Shown: positions 1-5,685, counted from the first letter of the stretch. The stretch: 5,913 bases of DNA from Candidatus Latescibacterota bacterium (GCA_030613045.1 JAUWMS010000189.1:1-5913), one strand, 5' to 3'. A program made the numbers and translations. The notes: generated by a model not told the origin, from the sequence alone.

Positions 1-7
1 TATACTT

Positions 8-13
8 GAGGAG
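8..13 (+). promoter_or_regulatory. Ribosome binding site of the activation-domain gene
   Basis: GAGGAG lies five bases upstream of the ATG at 19 and supports that start. The promoter of this gene, or the upstream gene of its operon, lies outside the window. Confidence 0.7.
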
Positions 14-18
14 AGAAG

Positions 19-717
19 ATGGCGATTCTGACCGACATCCCGTTTGAATTGGATTTTGCTGCGCTTTCGAGGGAATTGCACGTGGAGCCCGAGACAGAGG
101 ACGCCGGGGAATTGGCCGAACTGATCGAGAAGGTACGGGCCATTGGTAACCCGAAGGCCATATACAAGGAGTGTTATGTCGAGGGGAGAGAAGACGATGC
201 CGTCACGATAGACGGGATCACATTCAGCAGCCGAGCCCTCCGGACAAATCTGGCCGGAGTCGAACGTGTATTCCCCTACGTAGCCACCTGTGGCGAAGAG
301 CTTGACGGGATTGCTCTGCCGGACGGGGATTTCATCCAGCAGTTTTGGCTCGACACGATCAAAGCAACGCTGCTCCAGTTCATTACCAGGTACTTGAACG
401 CAACCTTGGACAGGAAGTATGCGCTCGGAAAAACATCTGCCATGAGTCCCGGATCGGGGGATGTGACGGTCTGGCCGATCGAACAGCAAACGCACCTGTT
501 TGCCCTTTTGGGCGACGTAAAGGATGGGATCGGAGTGGAGCTGAATGAAAGCTTTCTCATGGTGCCGAACAAGAGCCTGTCCGGGATTCGATTCCCCACC
601 GAGATCGCTTTTCAAAGCTGTCAGCTCTGTCATCGGCAGCCTTGTTCGTCCAGAGCCGCTCCCTTTGACAAGGCGTTGTGGGACTCGATCGGCGACGGGA
701 TCGAACCGGAAGCATAA
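19..717 (+). CDS. Stand-alone methionine synthase (B12-dependent) activation-domain protein
   Basis: This 232-residue protein resembles the C-terminal reactivation domain of cobalamin-dependent methionine synthase (MetH), which binds S-adenosylmethionine and lets an oxidised cobalamin be reductively remethylated. Here it is a free-standing protein. Visible family motifs are SPGSGD (143-148), WPIEQQ (152-157), and ESFLMVPNKSLSGI (177-190), which matches the 'teSfaMwPgaSvSG' stretch of MetH. Unlike E. coli MetH, the C-terminus has a cysteine cluster C201-x2-C204-x4-C209 followed by SR, and C91 lies in an ATCGEEL motif; these could bind a metal or Fe-S centre (inference). The start is supported by GAGGAG at 8-13, five bases before the ATG. 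No signal peptide or membrane segment is seen, so it is probably cytosolic. A truncated MetH lacking this domain, or another corrinoid methyltransferase, is the expected partner, but none is present in the window. Family assignment is firm; the exact partner is not known. Confidence 0.85.
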   Translation: MAILTDIPFELDFAALSRELHVEPETEDAGELAELIEKVRAIGNPKAIYKECYVEGREDDAVTIDGITFSSRALRTNLAGVERVFPYVATCGEELDGIALPDGDFIQQFWLDTIKATLLQFITRYLNATLDRKYALGKTSAMSPGSGDVTVWPIEQQTHLFALLGDVKDGIGVELNESFLMVPNKSLSGIRFPTEIAFQSCQLCHRQPCSSRAAPFDKALWDSIGDGIEPEA

Positions 718-957
718 CACCGGCATTCAGCCGACGTCGTTATGGAACATCACGCGAGATCCCATTGAACAGTCCATGCTTCGCTTCATCCCGTATAGCT
801 GCTCAATGAAGCGGACCTCGCTTCCCGGCTTCGCCGGGTGCTCACGATTCAGTCCCGCGACCTGATCGCTCCGCGCGGGGTGCAGCTTATCTTGCGTGGC
901 GTTGGGAGTTTGAGTTTCCGGAATAGCGGTCCGGATGTCAGGAGTTTTCAATGACTG
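718..957. other. Gene-free spacer with one short GC hairpin
   Basis: I see no credible coding region here. Reading frames crossing it are short, lack family motifs and are out of frame with the flanking genes. The clearest structure is a perfect 6-bp hairpin, CCCGGC-TTC-GCCGGG (824-838). It is not followed by a T-run, so it is not a convincing intrinsic terminator for the gene ending at 717. CGATTCAGTCC at 845-855 recurs at 1064-1074 inside the transposase remnant. The stretch may be eroded insertion-sequence DNA, but no transposase residues can be recognised before about 961. Confidence 0.4.
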
Positions 958-1161
958 TTGAACAGCTTCTGCATGAGAAGCGTCAAGTGTGAAGAAAAGT
1001 ATCTGAAGCACTACGAAAGCGTGCCCGAGGCAACCCAATGCTTGAGTGCCTATTTCACCTGGCCGATTCAGTCCAATAGAAGAAGAACCGACTTCTACAA
1101 TACCGAAAGACCTCATCAGTCACTCGGCAACAAAACTCCGGAACAGGCCTTCTTCGCCTGA
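958..1161 (+). pseudogene. IS3-family transposase (OrfB) C-terminal remnant
   Basis: The translation retains the last part of an IS3-type DDE integrase domain. RSVKCEEKYLKHYESV (about 974-1021) matches the usual 'RSVKYEEVYLKxYESV' block, and FYNTERPHQSLGNKTPEQ (about 1099-1152) is the hallmark C-terminal motif, ending in a stop at 1159-1161. The N-terminal domain and the three catalytic acidic residues are absent, and the upstream sequence in this frame contains a stop and no recognisable 'DNxFVERLW' block. Eleven codons (about 1063-1095, WPIQSNRRRTD) interrupt the normally continuous 'AYFxFYN' junction, so even the remnant has a 33-nt in-frame insertion. It cannot encode an active transposase. 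The ORF start at 958 (TTG) is arbitrary; this is a 5'-truncated gene. Family assignment is strong; the subgroup is not resolved. Confidence 0.82.
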
Positions 1162-1205
1162 TTCCGGAGACGCTCAGAAAAAAACGAATTCTCCTCAAAA
1201 ATCGC

Positions 1206-1245
1206 TCATTTTTGTCTTGACAAAGGGGTACACTTTAGGCTACCT
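1206..1245 (+). mobile_element. Probable right end of the decayed IS3-family element
   Basis: The stretch after the transposase stop, including TTGTCTTGACAAAGGGGTACA, resembles the right terminal region of many IS3-family elements, where a 'ttgaca..GGGGtccAC' type sequence follows the OrfB stop by tens of bases. No matching inverted copy (GTGTACCCC...TGTCAAG) is found upstream in the window, so the left end is missing. The assignment rests on position and general resemblance, and the exact terminus is uncertain. Confidence 0.42.
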
Positions 1246-1246
1246 T
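1217..1246 (+). promoter_or_regulatory. Candidate promoter for the SelA-like gene
   Basis: A perfect -35 hexamer TTGACA (1217-1222) is followed after 18 bases by TACCTT (1241-1246), a poor -10 that keeps only T1, A2 and T6. Transcription would start about 30 bases before the ATG at 1282. The -35 appears to lie inside the insertion-sequence end, and IS3-family right ends are known to carry outward -35 boxes that form junction promoters. The strong -35 and weak -10 make this plausible but unproven. Confidence 0.4.
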
Positions 1247-1267
1247 CTCTTACACTTCACCCTTCAG

Positions 1268-1273
1268 AAGGAG
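1268..1273 (+). promoter_or_regulatory. Ribosome binding site of the SelA-like gene
   Basis: AAGGAG sits eight bases before the ATG at 1282 and fixes that start codon. Confidence 0.75.
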
Positions 1274-1281
1274 CGCAATCC

Positions 1282-2751
1282 ATGACGTCCGCTGTGATCC
1301 TCCGGCCCGGATCCCGCCCGGCTGTTCCCACGTATGAGCGCATAGGCGTTCGCACGCTCATCAATTGCCAGGGCACGTACACCATCCTCAGCGGCTCCTT
1401 AGCGCTGCCCGAAGTGGTTCAAGCCATGTCGGACGCCACCTGTCAATACGTCCACATGGATGAACTCATGAACCACGTGGGAGCCTGGCTGGCAGAACGA
1501 ACCGGAGCAGAATGGGGTCTGGTCACCGATGGCTGTGCGGCCGCGCTGTGCCAGGTTACGGCCGCGTGTGTGGCCGGCACGGATCCAGAGAAAATGGCGC
1601 GATTGCCCGACTGCACGGGCATGAAAAATGAGGTACTGGTCCAATCGAGTCACCGTCACGTTTACGACCACGCCATGCGGATGGTGGGAGCGAAGATGGT
1701 CGAGGTGGTGACCCGGGCGGATCTCGAGACATCCATCAGCGACCGGACCGCGATGTTCGCCTTCTTGGGGGATGCCGCAGATCGGGGCCAGATCTCCCTG
1801 CGGGACATGGCGGAGATCGGCCACCGGTATGGTATTCCCACTCTGGTGGATGCGGCAGCCGAGCGACCGGATGTGCCGAACCGGTACCTGCAGGACGGGG
1901 CCGATGCGGTCGCGTATAGCGGAGGCAAATGTCTCCGGGGTCCCCAGGCCGCCGGGCTCGTGCTGGGACGCAAGGACCTTCTTCAAGCCGCGCACCTTCA
2001 TGGAGCGCCTCACCATGGGTTGGGACGACCCATGAAGGTCGGCAAGGAGGAGATCATGGGCCTGCTTGCGGCCGTGGAGATGTGGCTGCACCGCGACCAT
2101 GAGGCGGAATGGAAGAGGTGGGAGGACATGCTCCACCACATCGCCGAGGCCGTGATTTCGATCTCCACAGTCCGAACGGAGATCGTTCCGCCCGGTGGCC
2201 GCTCTAACGTGGCTCCCACGCTCTCGATCTACTGGGATACATCCCATGTGCCGATTACGAACCGGGAGGCGCAACGCCGATTGGCGGAGGGCACGCCGAG
2301 CATCGAGATCCCGCTCCGGGGAGAGGGACTCTCCGTGATGCCCTACATGATGGAACCCGGAGAGGAGCAAATCGTGGCTCAACGCCTCCGGGAGATCCTA
2401 ACAGACGCAACTGCGCACGGTCAAATCACCTCGTCTGCGGTTCCTGCGGCCGTGAACGCGACCGGCACCTGGACGATCCATCTCCGGTTCCTCAGAGGAG
2501 AGGCGCGCCACGCGGTCACACTGGAACAGGAGGGAGATCGCCTGAGCGGACGGGTTCGCGGGCAGTTCTCCTCCTCGGACGTACAGGGGACCGTTCGTGG
2601 AACGGAGATCGAGATGCGCACGGTCTTGCGCCACGAAGCCAGTTCGGTATCATACACATACACGGGAAAAGTGGAAGGAGACACCATGAGCGGCACCGTG
2701 GACCTTGGTGAATTCCGGACGGCGGAATGGACAGCCAGGCACGTGGGGTAG
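1282..2751 (+). CDS. SelA/DgaE-like PLP-dependent enzyme with C-terminal beta-domain
   Basis: A 489-residue protein of the fold-type I PLP superfamily, closest in style to the SelA-like lyases (D-glucosaminate-6-phosphate ammonia-lyase DgaE and relatives) rather than true selenocysteine synthase. The catalytic part covers about 1-380. It includes the N-terminal TYERIGVRTLINCQGTYT block, a cofactor-phosphate loop TDGCAAAL (82-89), LVDAAAE (188-194) with D190 expected to contact the PLP ring nitrogen, and the Schiff-base lysine K216 in SGGKCLRGPQ (213-222). Residues about 393-489 form an extra domain that begins GTWTIHL, contains repeated 'G-x-v-x-G' strands and ends EWTAR, typical of a small lipocalin-like beta-sandwich or barrel. 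The substrate is unknown; beta-elimination of ammonia from an amino acid-like or amino-sugar-acid substrate is inferred from family. No signal peptide is seen. It is co-oriented with the amidohydrolase downstream, a recurrent partnership for this family. An aminotransferase class V label is also possible in automated annotation. Confidence 0.85.
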   Translation: MTSAVILRPGSRPAVPTYERIGVRTLINCQGTYTILSGSLALPEVVQAMSDATCQYVHMDELMNHVGAWLAERTGAEWGLVTDGCAAALCQVTAACVAGTDPEKMARLPDCTGMKNEVLVQSSHRHVYDHAMRMVGAKMVEVVTRADLETSISDRTAMFAFLGDAADRGQISLRDMAEIGHRYGIPTLVDAAAERPDVPNRYLQDGADAVAYSGGKCLRGPQAAGLVLGRKDLLQAAHLHGAPHHGLGRPMKVGKEEIMGLLAAVEMWLHRDHEAEWKRWEDMLHHIAEAVISISTVRTEIVPPGGRSNVAPTLSIYWDTSHVPITNREAQRRLAEGTPSIEIPLRGEGLSVMPYMMEPGEEQIVAQRLREILTDATAHGQITSSAVPAAVNATGTWTIHLRFLRGEARHAVTLEQEGDRLSGRVRGQFSSSDVQGTVRGTEIEMRTVLRHEASSVSYTYTGKVEGDTMSGTVDLGEFRTAEWTARHVG

Positions 2752-2758
2752 CACGTTT

Positions 2759-2783
2759 GATTGCGGATTGCGGATTGCGGATT
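2759..2783 (+). repeat. Heptamer tandem repeat GATTGCG x3
   Basis: Three exact head-to-tail copies of GATTGCG (2759-2779) are followed by a partial fourth (GATT). The tract starts eight bases after the stop of the SelA-like gene. It has the same 7-nt period as the two AT-rich tracts at 5343-5377 and 5686-5720 but a different unit. Confidence 0.85.
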
Positions 2784-2795
2784 ATAGAATGGACG

Positions 2796-2858
2796 ACGAA
2801 AACCACGAAAGACACGAAAACATATCCGTAGATCAAGCCGATCTTTCGTGGTTTTCGT
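2796..2858. repeat. Perfect 17-bp inverted repeat (stem-loop)
   Basis: ACGAAAACCACGAAAGA (2796-2812) is the exact reverse complement of 2842-2858, leaving a 29-nt loop. A weaker copy of the right arm (TTCCGTGGTT) follows at 2862-2871, and the left arm is followed by a partial direct repeat (CACGAAAA, 2813-2820). In RNA this would form a stable but AU-containing hairpin between two genes of the cluster. It has no T-run after it, so it is more likely a dispersed palindromic repeat than a terminator. Confidence 0.85.
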
Positions 2859-2937
2859 ATATTCCGTGGTTGGTGTATAGTATTGTGGCGGACTAAGTAC
2901 ACGTTTTCATAAATATTATGGCTTAACGTGATCATAT

Positions 2938-3000
2938 GAGATTCTTCGGCTACGCCTCAGAATGACGGCGTTTGTCACTCTGAACGAAGTGAAGAGTCTC
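2938..3000. repeat. MITE-like imperfect palindrome, 63 bp
   Basis: The left arm (2938-2966, beginning GAGATTCTTCGGCTACG) and the right arm (2974-3000, ending GAAGTGAAGAGTCTC) are imperfect inverted complements around a 7-nt loop GGCGTTT. The ends GAGA..TCTC and the inner TCAGAATGAC/GTCACTCTGA match well, with mismatches and two extra bases in the middle. TAT directly repeats at 2935-2937 and 3001-3003, compatible with a target-site duplication, though three bases can match by chance. The motif resembles the dispersed 'attcttcgc..cagaatgac' palindromes of many environmental bacterial genomes. It carries no gene. Confidence 0.75.
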
Positions 3001-3080
3001 TATTAGACCCCCCAAATACGTCACCGAACTTACGAAGCAGAGTACTAAGGCGGCGAGCTGTCCCATCCTGCCCGAACGAG

Positions 3081-3087
3081 AAAGGAA
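3081..3087 (+). promoter_or_regulatory. Ribosome binding site of the amidohydrolase gene
   Basis: AAAGGAA ends six bases before the ATG at 3094. No good -35/-10 pair was seen in 2880-3080, so the gene may rely on read-through from the SelA-like gene across the 342-nt repeat-filled spacer. Confidence 0.55.
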
Positions 3088-3093
3088 ATACCT

Positions 3094-4266
3094 ATGGCCG
3101 ACAACCGGGTTCCCTCCTGCGATATGCTCCTCAAGGACGGCCATGTAATAGATCCGTCCAATAACATCGCCGGTCCCATGGATGTGGCCATCGCGGATGG
3201 CAAAATCGTCTCCGTGGTCCCGGGTCTCTCCGCTTCGCTGGCTGAAAAGACCGTGTCCGTGGAGGGACTGTACGTGGTGCCGGGCCTGATTGACCTGCAC
3301 GTCCACGCGGGCGGGTATCAAGGGTGGTTGTTCCCCGATGCCCACGCGCTGCCCAACGGGGCCACGACCGTGGTGGACGCGGGCGGTACAGGTTGGAAAA
3401 GCTTCGAATCGTTCAAGGAGGACCTCATCGCGCACTCCAAGACCCGGGTGCTCGCCTTCCTGAACATCGTGGGACCGGGTATGCTGGGTGCGGTGGAACA
3501 GGACATAGATGAGATGGACCCTGTGTCCACGGCGGAGATGATTCAACAAGTTCCCGATATTTTGGTGGGCGTGAAGACGGCCCACTTCGGAGGTCCGGGA
3601 TGGGAGGCCGTGGACCGAGCCGTTGAGGCCGGGAGCTTAAGCCATACGCCGGTCATGGTGGACTTCGCGCCCAAGCCCACACGTACCTACGAGGATTTCC
3701 TATTAAAGCATCTACGGCCGGGGGATATACACACCCACATGTACGCCAAACACATCCCTATACTCGACGAACGGGGCCGGGTCCATGCATACGTCCGGGA
3801 GGCCCGGGACCGAGGCATCCTCTTTGACGTGGGACACGGGGCAGGCAGCTTCTGGTTCCGGATCGCGGTCCCGGCGCTGAACCAGGAGTTCGGGCCGGAT
3901 ACCATCAGCACGGATCTGCATAGGGGGAGCGTGCTCCGCTCGAATGCACACCTGATGCCCGTCCTGTCCAAGTTCCTCAATATGGGGATGCCGCTGCAGG
4001 AGGTGATCACTCGATGCACGACGACACCGGCGCAGGCGATCCGACGTCCGGAACTGGGCACGCTGAGCGTGGGAGCCGAAGCGGATGTGGCCGTGTTCGA
4101 GGTGCGGGAAGGGGATACGAGATTCGTGGATTCAGGTCACGCGCGGCTGCGAGGCACGCGTCGGTTGCAGTGTGTATTGACCCTCCGGGCCGGGGAAGTG
4201 GTCTGGGATCCAACGGGCTTAGCCGGTCTGGATTGGGAGTCCGCCGGCAGGTACGAGTTTCTTTGA
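3094..4266 (+). CDS. Amidohydrolase/deacetylase family metallohydrolase (Atu3266/EF0837 type)
   Basis: A 390-residue enzyme of the amidohydrolase superfamily with a full set of expected metal ligands: H69 and H71 in GLIDLHVHAGG, K161 in GVKTAH (the likely carboxylated bridging lysine), H215 in DIHTHMYAK, H248 in FDVGHGAGSF, and D274 in ISTDLHRGS. N- and C-terminal segments (about 1-60 and 320-370, including GTLSVGAEADVAVFEV) form the usual small beta-sandwich around the TIM barrel. The FDVGHG-x-GSF and ISTDLH motifs place it in the subgroup of Atu3266 and EF0837, where Atu3266 hydrolyses acetyl-(R)-mandelate-type esters; physiological substrates are mostly unknown. Length is normal and no residue is missing. 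No signal peptide is seen, so it is cytosolic. Genes of this subgroup recur beside SelA-like PLP enzymes, as here. It probably removes an acyl or amide group in the same pathway (inference). Dihydroorotase-like labels are less likely. Confidence 0.9.
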   Translation: MADNRVPSCDMLLKDGHVIDPSNNIAGPMDVAIADGKIVSVVPGLSASLAEKTVSVEGLYVVPGLIDLHVHAGGYQGWLFPDAHALPNGATTVVDAGGTGWKSFESFKEDLIAHSKTRVLAFLNIVGPGMLGAVEQDIDEMDPVSTAEMIQQVPDILVGVKTAHFGGPGWEAVDRAVEAGSLSHTPVMVDFAPKPTRTYEDFLLKHLRPGDIHTHMYAKHIPILDERGRVHAYVREARDRGILFDVGHGAGSFWFRIAVPALNQEFGPDTISTDLHRGSVLRSNAHLMPVLSKFLNMGMPLQEVITRCTTTPAQAIRRPELGTLSVGAEADVAVFEVREGDTRFVDSGHARLRGTRRLQCVLTLRAGEVVWDPTGLAGLDWESAGRYEFL

Positions 4267-4301
4267 ACGGTGCTTCGCTCGTAAGATGATGTCCACAGCG
4301 A

Positions 4302-4307
4302 AGGAGG
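4302..4307 (+). promoter_or_regulatory. Ribosome binding site that sets the PIG-L gene start
   Basis: AGGAGG lies five bases before the ATG at 4313. The in-frame ATGs at 4286 and 4289 have no Shine-Dalgarno sequence upstream, so 4313 is preferred even though the open frame is longer. Confidence 0.75.
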
Positions 4308-4312
4308 AAGCC

Positions 4313-5236
4313 ATGTCCCATATCATAGGAAAGCAGGAAGCGGCATTGGGCGACGTTACGGTCGAGCAGTTCGTGTCGGGGAAACCCCATAAGGGCAAGG
4401 TGCTGGCTGCCGTGCAGGCGCATGCGGACGACATCCCATTCTTCTGTGCGGGAACCGTCGCCAAGCTCATCGAGGAAGGCTACACTGGCTACCTCATCCA
4501 GACCACCAACGACGAAAAGTGTGGCCAGACGGACAGCATCGGCGAAACCGTGCTGAGCAACGAGCGTGAGGTCGAAGCATTGGCCAAGGTTCTAGGGATC
4601 GAGAAGGTGTTCAACCTGGGATATCGAAATCACCGTATGGACGAGGTGTCCCCCACGGAACTGCGCGCCCGGATGATCTTCCTCTTTCGCGCGCTCAAGG
4701 TGGACACCGTATTCACCTTCAACCCCTGGGGGCATGGCGAGGAGAACCCGGATCACTGGATGACCGCTCAGGCCGTGGAAGCCGCACGCTGGATGGCGGG
4801 CATGGGCAAGGACTATCCGGAACAGGCGGCAGCCGGCATCAAGCCTCACACTGTAAGGGAGTTGTATTACTGGGTCGCGCGACCGGGCCAGCCGTACAAC
4901 CGCGTGGTGGACATCAGCGCTCAGATACGCAAGAAGGTGGCTTCCATGAGCGTGAATAAATCGCAGGGTCCCGCCGGCTCTTCGGGATCTCGGCTCAAGG
5001 ACAGACTGGCCAAGCAAGGTCTTCGTCTGCCTGCGTTAGGCGATGACGATGAGACCACAGATCGCGAGTACATCAAGTTGTTCGGTTTGAAGGGATATGG
5101 AAAGCTGGGCCGGGAGTATGGATTGAAGTATGCGGAGCAGTTCTACTATGTCCCCTCCGGTGGCGATTTCATTGGCTCTACGGATCGGGCCGATATCGAG
5201 GACTACATCGCCAAACACGCGGTGCCCATCGAATAG
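4313..5236 (+). CDS. PIG-L (LmbE) family zinc-dependent deacetylase
   Basis: Starting at 4313 this is a 307-residue member of the PIG-L/LmbE N-deacetylase family (MshB, BshB, PIG-L), zinc enzymes that remove acetyl groups from N-acetylated sugars and related amines. The zinc site is visible as QAHADD (residues 35-40). By analogy with MshB AHPDDE, H37 and D40 would be zinc ligands and D39 the general base. H148 in NPDH (145-148) would be the third ligand. Two departures from the consensus are the Pro-to-Ala change plus loss of the Glu after DD (AHADDI), and Asn in place of the first His of HPDH. TNDEKCGQTD (65-74) and NLGYRNHRMDE (101-111) match the family's loops after the first strands. The C-terminal part (about 215-307) is longer than in minimal family members. 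It begins 46 nt after the amidohydrolase stop, so the two are likely co-transcribed. The substrate is unknown; an acylated amino compound handled with its neighbours is inferred. Confidence 0.9.
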   Translation: MSHIIGKQEAALGDVTVEQFVSGKPHKGKVLAAVQAHADDIPFFCAGTVAKLIEEGYTGYLIQTTNDEKCGQTDSIGETVLSNEREVEALAKVLGIEKVFNLGYRNHRMDEVSPTELRARMIFLFRALKVDTVFTFNPWGHGEENPDHWMTAQAVEAARWMAGMGKDYPEQAAAGIKPHTVRELYYWVARPGQPYNRVVDISAQIRKKVASMSVNKSQGPAGSSGSRLKDRLAKQGLRLPALGDDDETTDREYIKLFGLKGYGKLGREYGLKYAEQFYYVPSGGDFIGSTDRADIEDYIAKHAVPIE

Positions 5237-5342
5237 GACTGCTCGATCTACCGCTGGTACCTCGATCGTATAGGAATTTCCATTTTTTGTCTAACCAGAT
5301 CCGCATCGTCATCCCGACCGTGTATGCCGCTGTGGACTGACG
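5237..5342. other. Spacer after the PIG-L gene, no clear terminator
   Basis: I see no gene here. TACC-GCT-GGTA (5250-5260) gives only a 4-bp hairpin, and the T6 run at 5283-5288 is not directly preceded by a stable stem, so an intrinsic terminator for the three-gene cluster is not evident. Confidence 0.4.
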
Positions 5343-5377
5343 TTCATAATTCATAATTTACAATTTACAATTCACAA
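5343..5377 (+). repeat. AT-rich heptamer tract, left copy (five units)
   Basis: Five adjoining 7-nt units: TTCATAA twice, TTTACAA twice, then TTCACAA. The units differ by one or two bases, so the tract has been diverging. Its last unit is the exact complement of the TTGTGAA units at 5686-5720. Confidence 0.88.
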
Positions 5378-5420
5378 TTGATTATTAACTCCACCTGCAT
5401 TATTCATACACTTCAGCTAT

Positions 5421-5492
5421 GGAGGCCGGAAAATTCAGGAGGCCAAATAAACCCGTAAACGGGTAACTCCGACGCCCGATGAGCCGGAGGCC
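5421..5492 (+). repeat. Three dispersed GGAGGCC copies
   Basis: GGAGGCC occurs at 5421-5427, 5438-5444 and 5486-5492. The second and third are followed by CAA-ATA and CAATA, extending the similarity to GGAGGCCAA. They sit at the left side of the structured segment and could be alternative pairing partners or relics of short duplications. Confidence 0.55.
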
Positions 5493-5604
5493 AATAGAGA
5501 GATGGAGTTCCCGCTTTAACGGTTTATACCCTGGGTTATTCGCAAATCGGTGGTTTCATGCCCAGTTTCAGGCTTTACTCAAGCCTTCTCGAAAACCGAG
5601 TTTT
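5451..5604 (+). ncRNA. Candidate structured RNA or folded repeat element, several consecutive stem-loops
   Basis: Within 154 nt there are five exact pairings read by eye: ACCCGT/ACGGGT (5451-5456 with 5459-5464); AACTCC/GGAGTT (5465-5470 with 5504-5509); CTGGG/CCCAG (5531-5535 with 5561-5565); AGGCTT/AAGCCT (5570-5575 with 5581-5586, 5-nt loop); CTCG/CGAG (5588-5591 with 5597-5600), followed by TTTT. CGGG at 5460-5463 can also pair with CCCG at 5510-5513, extending the second stem to ten pairs with one bulged T. This competes with the first hairpin. No known riboswitch or RNA family consensus was recognised. It could be a non-coding RNA, a leader, or simply the interior of a mobile repeat. 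The strand is chosen because of the T-run at the end. Confidence 0.3.
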
Positions 5605-5685
5605 AAAACCAAAAAATTCAAAATGCCTTGGGACGCAAGTCTAAGGAAAAATTCTGTCCGAATTCATGAATTAGGCAGGTCCAAA

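Noticed and set aside
824..838. GC hairpin as a terminator for the first gene
   Set aside because: No T-run follows and it lies more than 100 nt past the stop codon.
727..1116. Minus-strand open frame of 129 codons
   Set aside because: It lies opposite the IS3 remnant, whose plus-strand motif is clear, shows no family motif, and its last third covers a spacer without coding signal.
1399..2382. Long minus-strand open frame of 327 codons
   Set aside because: It is antisense to the SelA-like gene, lacks any recognisable motif, is rich in His/Arg as expected for a complement frame of a GC-rich gene, and has no ribosome binding site of note.
2950..3585. Minus-strand open frame of 211 codons
   Set aside because: It is antisense to the amidohydrolase and runs through the palindromic repeat; its composition is typical of a shadow frame.
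4286..4312. Earlier ATG starts at 4286 and 4289 for the PIG-L gene
   Set aside because: They have no Shine-Dalgarno sequence, whereas AGGAGG precedes the ATG at 4313 at good spacing.
5275..5290. GGAATTTCC followed by a T6 run as a terminator
   Set aside because: The palindrome is too short to leave a workable loop, so no stable stem precedes the T-run.
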